Below, one piece after another: positions 50,347 to 58,220 of a stretch of DNA of 64,000 nucleotides. The notes beneath the pieces are model-generated. The model had not been told where the DNA came from. It was given only the letters and a program-made list of their open reading frames with translations, and did no database searches. Numbering within the stretch: position 1 is the first letter of the stretch; every line of letters starts with the position of its first letter. Location: positions 1-64,000 of the forward strand of contig JALDYI010000002.1 of assembly GCA_032154105.1 (NCBI GenBank), written 5' to 3'. Both the position numbers and the translations under genes were made by a program. The stretch comes from UBA6022 sp032154105 (GTDB lineage: Bacteria; Patescibacteriota; Saccharimonadia; Saccharimonadales; Saccharimonadaceae).

Positions 50347-50418
50347 GAGACCAACAGCCTTCAGGATCGTACGCTGTATGCATAGTGTTATAATTCTTGA
50401 AAAGGAACTCAAATTCAT

Positions 50419-51186
50419 ATGGGAAAAATTATTGCAATCGGCGGCGGAGAAATCGGACGACCGAAAGAGGACGGCGGCTTTTACCCTGTAGAGACATCCG
50501 CTATCGACCGCGAGATTCTCGCCCTTACTGGTAAGAAAAGTCCCTCGCTTCTTTTTCTCCCTACCGCAAGCCACGACTCGACTGGTTACTTTGAAGTTGT
50601 GAAGAAACATTTTACAGAGATTGGGTTCACGTCGGTGAATGCACTGTGTCTATCCGACAAAACACTATCACGGGAATACATCGAAAAAACTATTCTTTCT
50701 CACGACGCTATCTACGTGGGCGGCGGAGACACGTTATATATGATGACAGTGTGGAGACGGCTTGGCGTCGACAAGATTCTCAAGAAGGCCCTCGATCGCG
50801 ATATCGTCCTTGCCGGTCTTAGCGCCGGCTCAATATGTTGGTTTGTGGGTGGCAACTCCGACTCGCGTAGGCTTAGTAGTAGCAGTGACCAGCTCATCAA
50901 AGTGACAGGACTTGGCTTTATCGATGCATTTCACTGTCCGCATTACGACGCAGAGCCATTCCGACAAGAAGACCTAAAAAGAATGATGAAGTCGACTTCA
51001 AAAGTAGCAATAGCGCTCGACAACTGCGTAGCGCTTGAAGTCATTGATGACACTTACCGGATTATCCGAAGCAGCCCAGACGCAAAAGCTCGAAAAGCAT
51101 ATTGGAAGCGTGGCGAATACATTATTCAAGAGATAAAACCGAGTGATACGCTTAAGGATATTCGAGAGCTTACGCAGAAAATATAA
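50419..51186 (+). CDS. Peptidase S51 family protein (dipeptidase E-like)
   Basis: 255 aa. Ser nucleophile in VLAGLSAGSICWF (about residue 137), IYVGGGDTLYM, and FHCPHYD. S51 enzymes cleave Asp-X dipeptides or cyanophycin dipeptides. AAAGGAACTCAAATTCAT region precedes ATG 50419. Starts a run of plus-strand genes. Substrate unknown. Confidence 0.87.
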   Translation: MGKIIAIGGGEIGRPKEDGGFYPVETSAIDREILALTGKKSPSLLFLPTASHDSTGYFEVVKKHFTEIGFTSVNALCLSDKTLSREYIEKTILSHDAIYVGGGDTLYMMTVWRRLGVDKILKKALDRDIVLAGLSAGSICWFVGGNSDSRRLSSSSDQLIKVTGLGFIDAFHCPHYDAEPFRQEDLKRMMKSTSKVAIALDNCVALEVIDDTYRIIRSSPDAKARKAYWKRGEYIIQEIKPSDTLKDIRELTQKI

Positions 51187-51261
51187 TACATTTCAGGATT
51201 GTTCTTATATCCAGAAGAGCAGCACGCATGTTACTCTTGTCGAGCATGGTATAATACACCC

Positions 51262-51873
51262 ATGTCACGCCACCGCAATAATCGTCACGGAAATCAACGC
51301 CTTCTAGCATGGGGCTTGGGTATTCTATGTGTTGTTTCGTTTATCGAGTCGCTTTCGCCTTATGCTCTGTCGATTCTTATCTTTTTAGCTGCGGCAGGCG
51401 CTGGGATCTACTTTATCTACATCAACCAACAGCGTGTCGCACGACAAACTTCCCTTGTGCAACTTCCGGATAGTTTTGTCGCCGCCCTAGGAGGCACACC
51501 ATTTGAAGACTATGTCGAAGCTATCTTTAAGCGGCTAGGATATCACACCGAGACGACGTCAATAACCAATGATGATGGTGTGGATCTTATTATCACCAAA
51601 GACGGCGTGCGTTCTGCTGTGCAGTGCAAGGGATATCAGGGTTCGGTTGGAAAAGAAGCTGTTCAGCAAGCCTACACCGGCATGGCCCATTACCGCTGTG
51701 ACCGAGCAATTGCCGTTACTAACAGTAGCTTTACTCGGGGAGCAATTAATCTTGCTCAATCAGTCGGCTGTCAATTGATTGATGGTAAAGAGCTCGCGTA
51801 TCTGGCGGGTCGCGCAACCAGGATGGAAGCGCCAGATAGCTGGTCAATGATTCGAAATTTTCTTTTTAGATAG
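51262..51873 (+). CDS. Membrane-anchored Mrr-like restriction endonuclease
   Basis: 203 aa. Two membrane helices (about residues 15-50), then an Mrr/RecB-like nuclease domain: FEDYVEAIFKRLGYHTETT, DDGVDLII (catalytic Asp), AVQCKGYQG (QxK), and DRAIAVTNSSFTRGAINLA. TATAAT is exactly 6 nt before ATG 51262, so leaderless. Anchoring to the membrane would let it meet incoming DNA. A type IV restriction role is inferred. Confidence 0.85.
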   Translation: MSRHRNNRHGNQRLLAWGLGILCVVSFIESLSPYALSILIFLAAAGAGIYFIYINQQRVARQTSLVQLPDSFVAALGGTPFEDYVEAIFKRLGYHTETTSITNDDGVDLIITKDGVRSAVQCKGYQGSVGKEAVQQAYTGMAHYRCDRAIAVTNSSFTRGAINLAQSVGCQLIDGKELAYLAGRATRMEAPDSWSMIRNFLFR

Positions 51874-51881
51874 ATTACTGA

Positions 51882-52349
51882 CTAGGATCGTTGTTTTCTA
51901 TAAATCATCGTCCCGTCGTCTCTCGCTTGCGAAAGCCTATATTCCATTGAAATAGCTAGTGCCAGTGACGCCAAATTCCGTGCATCTATTTCCAGCTCGA
52001 AGCATTCTCTAGCCGGCAAAATCTCCCTCGCCTCTCTTTCAAGAGCTGCAACAATTGCCTTTCCAAACCCCCTGCGCCTCTTATTTAGCGCAACCCAATA
52101 GCCCAGCTGAACAGCTTCCTGCGCATCTACAATCTGTCCGCCACCCACTAAGACATTTTGTGTCGTGTATGCATTGAACAAATCGCCCATACCATGTCGC
52201 CTATGATTGTTCACCTGATGAATGTACCTCTCGGCCTCATCGTCGTTGCATGGCAAAGGAAAGAAAATGTTGCCGCTCTCACTATTGGCGATCATGCCAT
52301 CTACGTTTTCCCAAGTAACGGATTCCAATCGTATCTCATTGTTATTCAT
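51882..52349 (-). CDS. GNAT-family N-acetyltransferase
   Basis: 155 aa. Acetyl-CoA loop in YWVALNKRRRGFGKAIVAALEREA (R-x-x-G-x-G/A), preceded by VLVGGGQIVD strands and followed by ELEIDARNLASLALAISMEYR (N-x-x-S). TATATT exactly 6 nt before ATG 52349 indicates a leaderless start. Could be a ribosomal-protein or small-molecule acetyltransferase. Confidence 0.85.
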   Translation of the reverse strand: MNNNEIRLESVTWENVDGMIANSESGNIFFPLPCNDDEAERYIHQVNNHRRHGMGDLFNAYTTQNVLVGGGQIVDAQEAVQLGYWVALNKRRRGFGKAIVAALEREAREILPARECFELEIDARNLASLALAISMEYRLSQARDDGTMIYRKQRS

Positions 52350-52388
52350 TCCAGAAATATATACTGCCCTTAAAAGCAAGAATTAAAC

Positions 52389-53210
52389 TCAACCACGGAT
52401 TGCATCTTGTCGTCTTTTTATCTCTTCAATAAGACTAACCGATTCATTGTAAGAGTCTTCTTCGTTACTGATCATCGCTTGATTTATTACAGTAAGATGA
52501 GCATGTAGCTCATTATGATAATCACATATTATATCCTTTATTTCTACGCTCAGACCATGACCCGTATCATGCCGTATGAAAGCCTCCAGTATCCTCAGCT
52601 GCTCCTCGTTTGTAATCAGTCTGGATTTATATTTGCCAGATTCACCCCAAAATTTTTTATTCATATCTGACATGAAGAAGCTCTTTTCGATCGTAAATCT
52701 ACCCCTTGTTGTGAATAGAATCTCACCCTGCTTCTTGTCTTTAGCCCTCTTGTGCTGCACACTCACCTGCACATCCGGTATGCGCTTATGAACAAAATAG
52801 TTTCTTATGGCAAATAAAAATAAGTACTTTGGATCACTCTCCAAGCTCTTGAAGGCCTCACCTATATTGTTATTGTATGCAGACTCCTTGTATCGTTTGC
52901 CTGTTAGAAATTCAATATACTGTTGCTCGATGGTATAAAGCGAAGCGCAGTAGTTGTGCAGCAGCCGAAGGAACTCAGCAAGATACTCCTGCGATTTAAC
53001 TCTACCTATATCAACTATCATTGCCTTCGATTGCCCGTAACTCGTGGTAGTTGCCACTTCATATCTTTCAATTAAAGATAGAATCTCCTTGTAATTACCA
53101 TCATGCACTTTCAGTAGATAACCGCTGTCGTTAATGAAGTTCCGCAATATGTATCCTTCGCTTGCTTCATACTGATCAATCAATGACCCCAGATCGATAT
53201 TTTCGTACAT
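52389..53210 (-). CDS. HEPN-like helical protein of the defence operon
   Basis: 273 aa, helical, no membrane segment. Contains AIRNYFVHKR, an R-x4-H motif typical of HEPN ribonuclease or toxin folds, in a helix context. AGAGGAGATAAACC precedes ATG 53210, and it lies 56 nt after the TIR gene on the same strand, so likely same operon. Probably an RNase effector or accessory; the fold is inferred from one motif. Confidence 0.6.
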   Translation of the reverse strand: MYENIDLGSLIDQYEASEGYILRNFINDSGYLLKVHDGNYKEILSLIERYEVATTTSYGQSKAMIVDIGRVKSQEYLAEFLRLLHNYCASLYTIEQQYIEFLTGKRYKESAYNNNIGEAFKSLESDPKYLFLFAIRNYFVHKRIPDVQVSVQHKRAKDKKQGEILFTTRGRFTIEKSFFMSDMNKKFWGESGKYKSRLITNEEQLRILEAFIRHDTGHGLSVEIKDIICDYHNELHAHLTVINQAMISNEEDSYNESVSLIEEIKRRQDAIRG

Positions 53211-53266
53211 AGGTTTATCTCCTCTTATGCTTTCAGAGTTTAACCCTGGAAGCATAAGAATTCGTT

Positions 53267-53776
53267 TTATAGCCCCAACTCACGATATACTGATGATTTG
53301 TAGTAATATGGACCAGTATTGTCACTAGCGGCAAAATTTGCAGCGTACTCGTCGAGTGCATATTTGATAATTTTAGGCTGAAACGAGACTGACATTGTGT
53401 GGTAATTGACGTCAAGCAGAGGCTTTGGGATAAATGCTCGATCTACAGTTCGATCACCGTCAAGATTAGCAACAACAACGGGTAGCCCGAGTGAGATCAT
53501 AGTTTCTATTTCGTAAGCAAGGAAAGAGGTGCCATCTCCTCCTTTTCTCTTTACGTTTATGCTGCCTAGTAACACAAACTGCTTAGCATTCTTCATACGC
53601 TCACGAAGGTTTGCCTTGATGGTCTCTGGCTTGCTTGTGTCAAGCGAGATGTATAGATCGTGTGCATCATAAAAGTCAAAATCTATTTTGACATTATCTC
53701 GCCACGCCTCCATTAATCTATATGATGATATATCTTCACTAGCAAATGCTATGTAAGTTTTGTTTCGGTAGCTCAT
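53267..53776 (-). CDS. thsB: Thoeris ThsB-like TIR-fold protein (copy 1)
   Basis: 169 aa. Starts YRNKTYIAFASEDISSYRLMEAW..FDFYDAHDL; then ETIKANLRERMKNAKQFVLLGS and EIETMISLGLPVVVANLD. These are signatures of the TIR-like (DUF1863/MTH538-type) ThsB family, which on infection makes an ADP-ribose-type signal from NAD+. AGGGAGGAAT before ATG 53776. Sits 8 nt after the TM-macro gene. Confidence 0.85.
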   Translation of the reverse strand: MSYRNKTYIAFASEDISSYRLMEAWRDNVKIDFDFYDAHDLYISLDTSKPETIKANLRERMKNAKQFVLLGSINVKRKGGDGTSFLAYEIETMISLGLPVVVANLDGDRTVDRAFIPKPLLDVNYHTMSVSFQPKIIKYALDEYAANFAASDNTGPYYYKSSVYRELGL

Positions 53777-53784
53777 ATTCCTCC

Positions 53785-54603
53785 CTATATTTTCAGTTCA
53801 TAAAAATTAATCTTATCCTTTGAATTCTTATGGATAACAATAGTTACTTTTGCTGGATGTTTAAATTTGACGCGAGAAACTTTAAACGACCATATCAGCA
53901 GTTCCAATAACTCCTGTTCGGACACCGCCGCATCGTCAAATCGTGTAATCCCAGCCCCCATTAAAGGAATAGCGAGAGACCTGCTAGCATACACCCTGTT
54001 CACTTCATCCCAAAAAGTCATAAGACAGTTTATATAATCTCGCATTGTCAGATGTGCCATATTGTTGTCATCAAATTTTGAAAAAGCAACTAGTAGGTAA
54101 TCACCATCTACATAGGTTGAGCCTAGGCTGTAGCGTTGTTTTTTACCAATCTTACGAGCATCATTCTTACTGGCTCTCATTTCGGCGAGATGATTGTCAT
54201 TCTCAATTCTTAAATCCAATGTCTTGATATCATTTGCATAGTTGTTGAGGTAAATTCCATTTAAAGATTTCTTCGCAATCAACACATCATCGACAATAGT
54301 GTCAAAATACTCATTAAAGTTAATAGCCCGAAGTTCACCTTCTTGAAAGATATCACCAATCTTAACCTCCAGAGGTGATCCGTTGATGCTCATCCTTTTT
54401 GACGTCGTAGCATTAGCAATAATCCAAGCGATAATATAGCCGAGAATTAACGCTACGACAATTCCGCTAAGCACATACGGCTTGTACTTATCGTGAACCT
54501 GTATAGCCACAAAAAGAAGTGAAGCAAAAACACTAATAACTGACACTGAAGTAAGGTATTGCCTCCAAAGAGTTTTACTAAAAAATGAAACTTTTATCTT
54601 CAT
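53785..54603 (-). CDS. thsA: Type II Thoeris ThsA-like TM-macro protein
   Basis: 272 aa. N-terminal two membrane helices (about residues 15-35 and 40-62), then a macro domain (about 80-270) with SPLEVKIGDIF, LIAKKSLNGIYLNN and IPLMGAGITRFD, the usual ligand loop. This is the architecture of type II Thoeris ThsA, where a TM-macro effector senses the TIR product and attacks the membrane. ATG 54603 lies 8 nt after the second TIR stop; longer frames overlap it. Confidence 0.82.
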   Translation of the reverse strand: MKIKVSFFSKTLWRQYLTSVSVISVFASLLFVAIQVHDKYKPYVLSGIVVALILGYIIAWIIANATTSKRMSINGSPLEVKIGDIFQEGELRAINFNEYFDTIVDDVLIAKKSLNGIYLNNYANDIKTLDLRIENDNHLAEMRASKNDARKIGKKQRYSLGSTYVDGDYLLVAFSKFDDNNMAHLTMRDYINCLMTFWDEVNRVYASRSLAIPLMGAGITRFDDAAVSEQELLELLIWSFKVSRVKFKHPAKVTIVIHKNSKDKINFYELKI

Positions 54604-54610
54604 ATAAATA

Positions 54611-55114
54611 TTACAGCCCCAAGCCCCGATATATTTCTTCTCGATAGTGGAAAGGGCCTGTCCGACCATTCCTCTGATGCTCATAATGCCAAGTAGTCCA
54701 TGCCTCTAGGGCAAGCTGTAGAATCTTAGGACTATACGACACATGCATAGCAAGCTTATCGCGTAGTATTGGCGGACAGTGCTCGTCGTCGTGACCACGA
54801 GCCTGATTAAGGTTTACGACAATAATCGGGAGGTTCAACTTAAGCGCAAGCTCAATTTCCCAGCGTACAAATCTATACAAATATCTGGTATTTTGACCCA
54901 CAAGTAACACAAACACTTTACTATTATTCATTCGCTCTCTTAAGCTGCGTTTGATTGATTCTTCGCTGCTTGTATCTCTTGCCTGCTTAAGCATATGCGC
55001 ATCATAGAAATTAAACTCGGAATTATCGTTCTGTTTCCAGCCTCTCATAAAGTGATATGACCAAATATCTTGATCCCCATCGAAAGCTATGTAGGTTTTA
55101 TTACGATACGCCAT
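54611..55114 (-). CDS. thsB: Thoeris ThsB-like TIR-fold protein (copy 2)
   Basis: 167 aa, paralogous to copy 1: YRNKTYIAFDGDQDIWSYHFMRGW..FNFYDAHML, ESIKRSLRERMNNSKVFVLLVGQ and EIELALKLNLPIIVVNLN, with the same ending (R.GLGL). ATG 55114 lies inside the DUF2075 gene (14-nt overlap). Two TIR proteins around one ThsA suggest different triggers for one effector. Confidence 0.85.
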   Translation of the reverse strand: MAYRNKTYIAFDGDQDIWSYHFMRGWKQNDNSEFNFYDAHMLKQARDTSSEESIKRSLRERMNNSKVFVLLVGQNTRYLYRFVRWEIELALKLNLPIIVVNLNQARGHDDEHCPPILRDKLAMHVSYSPKILQLALEAWTTWHYEHQRNGRTGPFHYREEIYRGLGL

Positions 55115-57002
55115 ATACACCATCCTTGTCATATGCCATTGTAGAATTTAGACGCTGCAGTTTGTGTGCGAAATATGCTTGCGTCTCCATGTCGGCACAA
55201 TACAAGTAGCAGCCTTTTTGGCCGCGCGTCATTAGGGTTCGATAAGTATTTTTAATGATTGCATCAAGCTGTGCAGATGTCGAGATCGGGTCTTCTTTCA
55301 TCTGTTTCTTCCAGCCATAGACAGATTTGTCGCTACTTGCACGAGCTTCGGGAACCGTGACGACTTTTCCGTCACGCACAATGAGATCAGGTCCGATAAT
55401 AACACCCACGTAATCAACCTCAAGACCCTGGCATGTATGAATACACCCCACTTCACTAACGGAGTTTGGCTTAATGATCCATGCTTGGCCGTCCGTACTA
55501 AGATTCCATGTGGCTTCATAATCATCTATGACAATGTCTTTTAGCTCTGGGTTATTTTTACTAATCCATTTCCAGCAATAGCCAGCGACCATGCGCGCCT
55601 TGTTCTTTACAAGGTTCTTTTCCTTAATAAGGTCATGTAGCTCTTGAGGGTTATCGATAATTCGAAAGTCATAGTCAATGCCATCAAGTGTTTCGTTAGC
55701 AGTTTCACGAATTTGTAGCGTATTGTCGAGCCAAGCTAAATAGCCGTCCGAGCCATTGCAGCGGAATTGTGACTCAAGCGAGAGTTCCGTTACCTTTGCG
55801 CCAGCACGAGTAGCCCAGAAGCGGATCTCTTCCTTACTACCAATATCTTTAAGCGTAACCTTTTGGTCTTCATCTACAAAGAAAATACTGAACTTGCTGA
55901 CGGCGATTATTTCTTTTACTTGATTCTCGCCTAAATGATTGAACATGCCTGATTTTTCATTGAGCCGGTGCGCCTCGTCGACGAGCAGACAGTCAAATGT
56001 ATTGTTAGTAGCTGAGTGGAATGAACCGGAACCGCTAAACATATTAGCGATACGCGATTTCGTGAACGTACCTGTTAGTTTGGCCTGGTACACTTCACGT
56101 GGTGCGGAGTTGCGTGTCACGTATTGTGCGACTAGCTCGCGTTTTGTGAGTTCGACAAGTAGATTGATGGCCAAGACTGACTTCCCCGTTCCCGGTCCGC
56201 CCTCAATGATAAGTACATTCTTAACTTCATCGGATGATTCATTTGCAAGTTGCAGGGCTGTCTCGTATGCGACTTTCTGGTCATCGATCAGCACAAACTC
56301 GTCGTTACCTTTGAGCATTGATGAAAGTTGATCGGCAAGATTTTTAGACGGCTTAATTTTGCCGTGATCAATGCGATACATGATATTATTTTTGTCGCCA
56401 TACTTTACGTGAGATTTGATAAATTCTCGGAGCTTAAGAGCGTCGTCTCGCAAGAAAACTGGCGCTTGCTTGAGATAGTCTGCGTAGAATTCGTTTGTAA
56501 TCACGTCATCTTGCTTGTAATTGTGGAGGTATGCGCACGGAAAGAGCTGAATATCTTCCTCTTGCACCGTTTGATTGTAGTCTTCAAGGAGGCATTTATA
56601 TGACCAGGCCTGATATGACGGATGCGAGGTTTCTTTTTCGCCATGCTTGAATCGTGTACTGACTACCCCGTCTTTGGTAGTCAGCTGCGCTTCTTGCCAT
56701 TGTTTCAACTCGACTAATACGGCGCTGTCTTTTTGGTCTTCGTTAAGGCCCGTTACGATAAAATCGATACGCTTTGATGACTGAGGAATGTGATATTCAA
56801 TCGCGACGCCGGCATCTTCAGGGATTTCACCATCATTAATGACACGCTCCATGTATTGTAGTGAGTTGCGCCATGACTCAAGTTCAGAGTGGCCGGTGCT
56901 ATGTCCTGTTGCCGCCTTGTATGCAGCATGAATGATGCCCTCGATATCATTTGACATAATATCGTGTTGAAATTTCTGTTTGGTCGCAGAATAAACAATC
57001 AC
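55101..57002 (-). CDS. DUF2075 P-loop helicase/nuclease (Schlafen-like family)
   Basis: 633 aa. N-terminal PD-(D/E)xK-like region (IDFIVTGL..AVLVELKQW), Walker A IEGGPGTGKSVLAINLL (about residue 263), Walker B LLVDEAHRL, QFRCNG and C-terminal CIHTCQGLEVDYVGVI, TYRTLMTRGQKGCYLY (SF1-like). Start is GTG 57002 overlapping the MazG stop by 4 nt. DUF2075 proteins are recurrent in defence islands. Here it leads into the Thoeris genes. Confidence 0.85.
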   Translation of the reverse strand: MIVYSATKQKFQHDIMSNDIEGIIHAAYKAATGHSTGHSELESWRNSLQYMERVINDGEIPEDAGVAIEYHIPQSSKRIDFIVTGLNEDQKDSAVLVELKQWQEAQLTTKDGVVSTRFKHGEKETSHPSYQAWSYKCLLEDYNQTVQEEDIQLFPCAYLHNYKQDDVITNEFYADYLKQAPVFLRDDALKLREFIKSHVKYGDKNNIMYRIDHGKIKPSKNLADQLSSMLKGNDEFVLIDDQKVAYETALQLANESSDEVKNVLIIEGGPGTGKSVLAINLLVELTKRELVAQYVTRNSAPREVYQAKLTGTFTKSRIANMFSGSGSFHSATNNTFDCLLVDEAHRLNEKSGMFNHLGENQVKEIIAVSKFSIFFVDEDQKVTLKDIGSKEEIRFWATRAGAKVTELSLESQFRCNGSDGYLAWLDNTLQIRETANETLDGIDYDFRIIDNPQELHDLIKEKNLVKNKARMVAGYCWKWISKNNPELKDIVIDDYEATWNLSTDGQAWIIKPNSVSEVGCIHTCQGLEVDYVGVIIGPDLIVRDGKVVTVPEARASSDKSVYGWKKQMKEDPISTSAQLDAIIKNTYRTLMTRGQKGCYLYCADMETQAYFAHKLQRLNSTMAYDKDGVYGVS

Positions 57003-57361
57003 TCGGCTAGCTCCGTGTATTTCTTGTGAGTGCCTTTTGCCTTGTGAACAGGGTATTTCTTCTCATTTTTTGCCATTTTTTGAGCAAATGCATCACTGAG
57101 ATCTATGTTGGATTTATTAGCGATCAGCAAGACCCAATAGAGGACGTCGGCAAGTTCTTCACCCACTTCGTCTGCATGATTCTTGATATGACTATCGATC
57201 TCTTCGTTTTTCTTCCATTGAAAGTGCTCAAGTACTTCACTTGCTTCAAGATTCAGTGAAATAGAAAGGTCTTTCAGATTATGGAACTGATCCCAGTCTC
57301 GATCATCGCAAAATTTGCGAATTTGATTCTGTAGCTCGGCAATATCTGAGGACTTCGTCAT
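56999..57361 (-). CDS. MazG-like NTP pyrophosphohydrolase
   Basis: 120 aa. Metal-binding motif EASEVLEHFQW..EEIDSHIKNHADEVGEELADVLYWVLL (ExxE..ExxD) of the MazG/dUTPase-like all-alpha family. Hydrolyses (d)NTPs; in defence operons it may deplete nucleotides. TATACT lies exactly 6 nt before ATG 57361, so leaderless. First gene of the operon to DUF2075 and Thoeris. Confidence 0.87.
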   Translation of the reverse strand: MTKSSDIAELQNQIRKFCDDRDWDQFHNLKDLSISLNLEASEVLEHFQWKKNEEIDSHIKNHADEVGEELADVLYWVLLIANKSNIDLSDAFAQKMAKNEKKYPVHKAKGTHKKYTELAE

Positions 57362-57449
57362 GTCCGGAGTATACTCCATTACCCCTGTTTTTCCTAGGGT
57401 TCTACTGCCTATTTGACAAAACATCGGTAGCATCGGTTTAATGATGTAG

Positions 57450-58058
57450 TTACTTAAGTCTGAGCTTTGCAAGCACCTGATCTGCTTGTGTTTGCGTACT
57501 TTTTTGACTAAAAAAGTACCAATACAGTCGTCGATACCATTTCTCCTGGCTGTCGGCTAGGCCTACATTTGCACGGAAGTAAATGTCAAAAGATTCGAGA
57601 TTGCTAGTCGTATCCTTTAGGCTGTCGACGAGTTTTGATGTGAGATCTTGCGACCGAGCGGCGGTGATCTGCCCAAGAAGATAGCCGATAAATAACATCG
57701 TGTTGCCTATATGTTGGCGGTGCTTCTGTACATACAGTGGTGATAGTCGCGATAGTGTATCTGTAAGTTCGTAAGCACTTACCTGAGCTTGCTGAAGCAT
57801 GATGGCGTTGTGGTTGACTAACAATTCATTGTCTTTAGGTACTTTTGGTACTAGTGTATTGATACTTAGGCTGAGTTTCTGGAATTTAAAAATGACTTCG
57901 TCGATTTGTTGGCGGTCGCGAATCAGCCGTTGCTGTCGGGCTTCGATACGCGGTTTTATGTAAAGCCCTACTAACGGACTGATGATAAGAGTTGTTACGA
58001 GCGCAACGACAATCGGCATCCATACTTCGTCTGGGATTTCTACTTCAAGGAGTTTCAT
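57450..58058 (-). CDS. Single-pass membrane protein with coiled coil
   Basis: 202 aa. One N-terminal helix (WMPIVVALVTTLIISPLVGLYI), basic linker, then a helical cytoplasmic region with coiled-coil stretches (RQQRLIRDRQQIDEVIFKFQKL). TATACT exactly 6 nt before ATG 58058 (leaderless). Located between MazG and the nSTAND gene, divergent from the latter; effector or anchor role possible. No family recognised. Confidence 0.68.
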   Translation of the reverse strand: MKLLEVEIPDEVWMPIVVALVTTLIISPLVGLYIKPRIEARQQRLIRDRQQIDEVIFKFQKLSLSINTLVPKVPKDNELLVNHNAIMLQQAQVSAYELTDTLSRLSPLYVQKHRQHIGNTMLFIGYLLGQITAARSQDLTSKLVDSLKDTTSNLESFDIYFRANVGLADSQEKWYRRLYWYFFSQKSTQTQADQVLAKLRLK

Positions 58059-58220
58059 AGGTATAGTATACGTGAATAAACGGCCGCGCGTATTCATATT
58101 GGCCGATAACTGTCAGCTGTTGCGGCGAGAGGATGATCGGCGTAAGGGCAAAAGCTAATCTCTCATCACCGCCTCTCTTGGCATCTGGTATAGTTAGATT
58201 ACACATTAATCTGGAAAACA

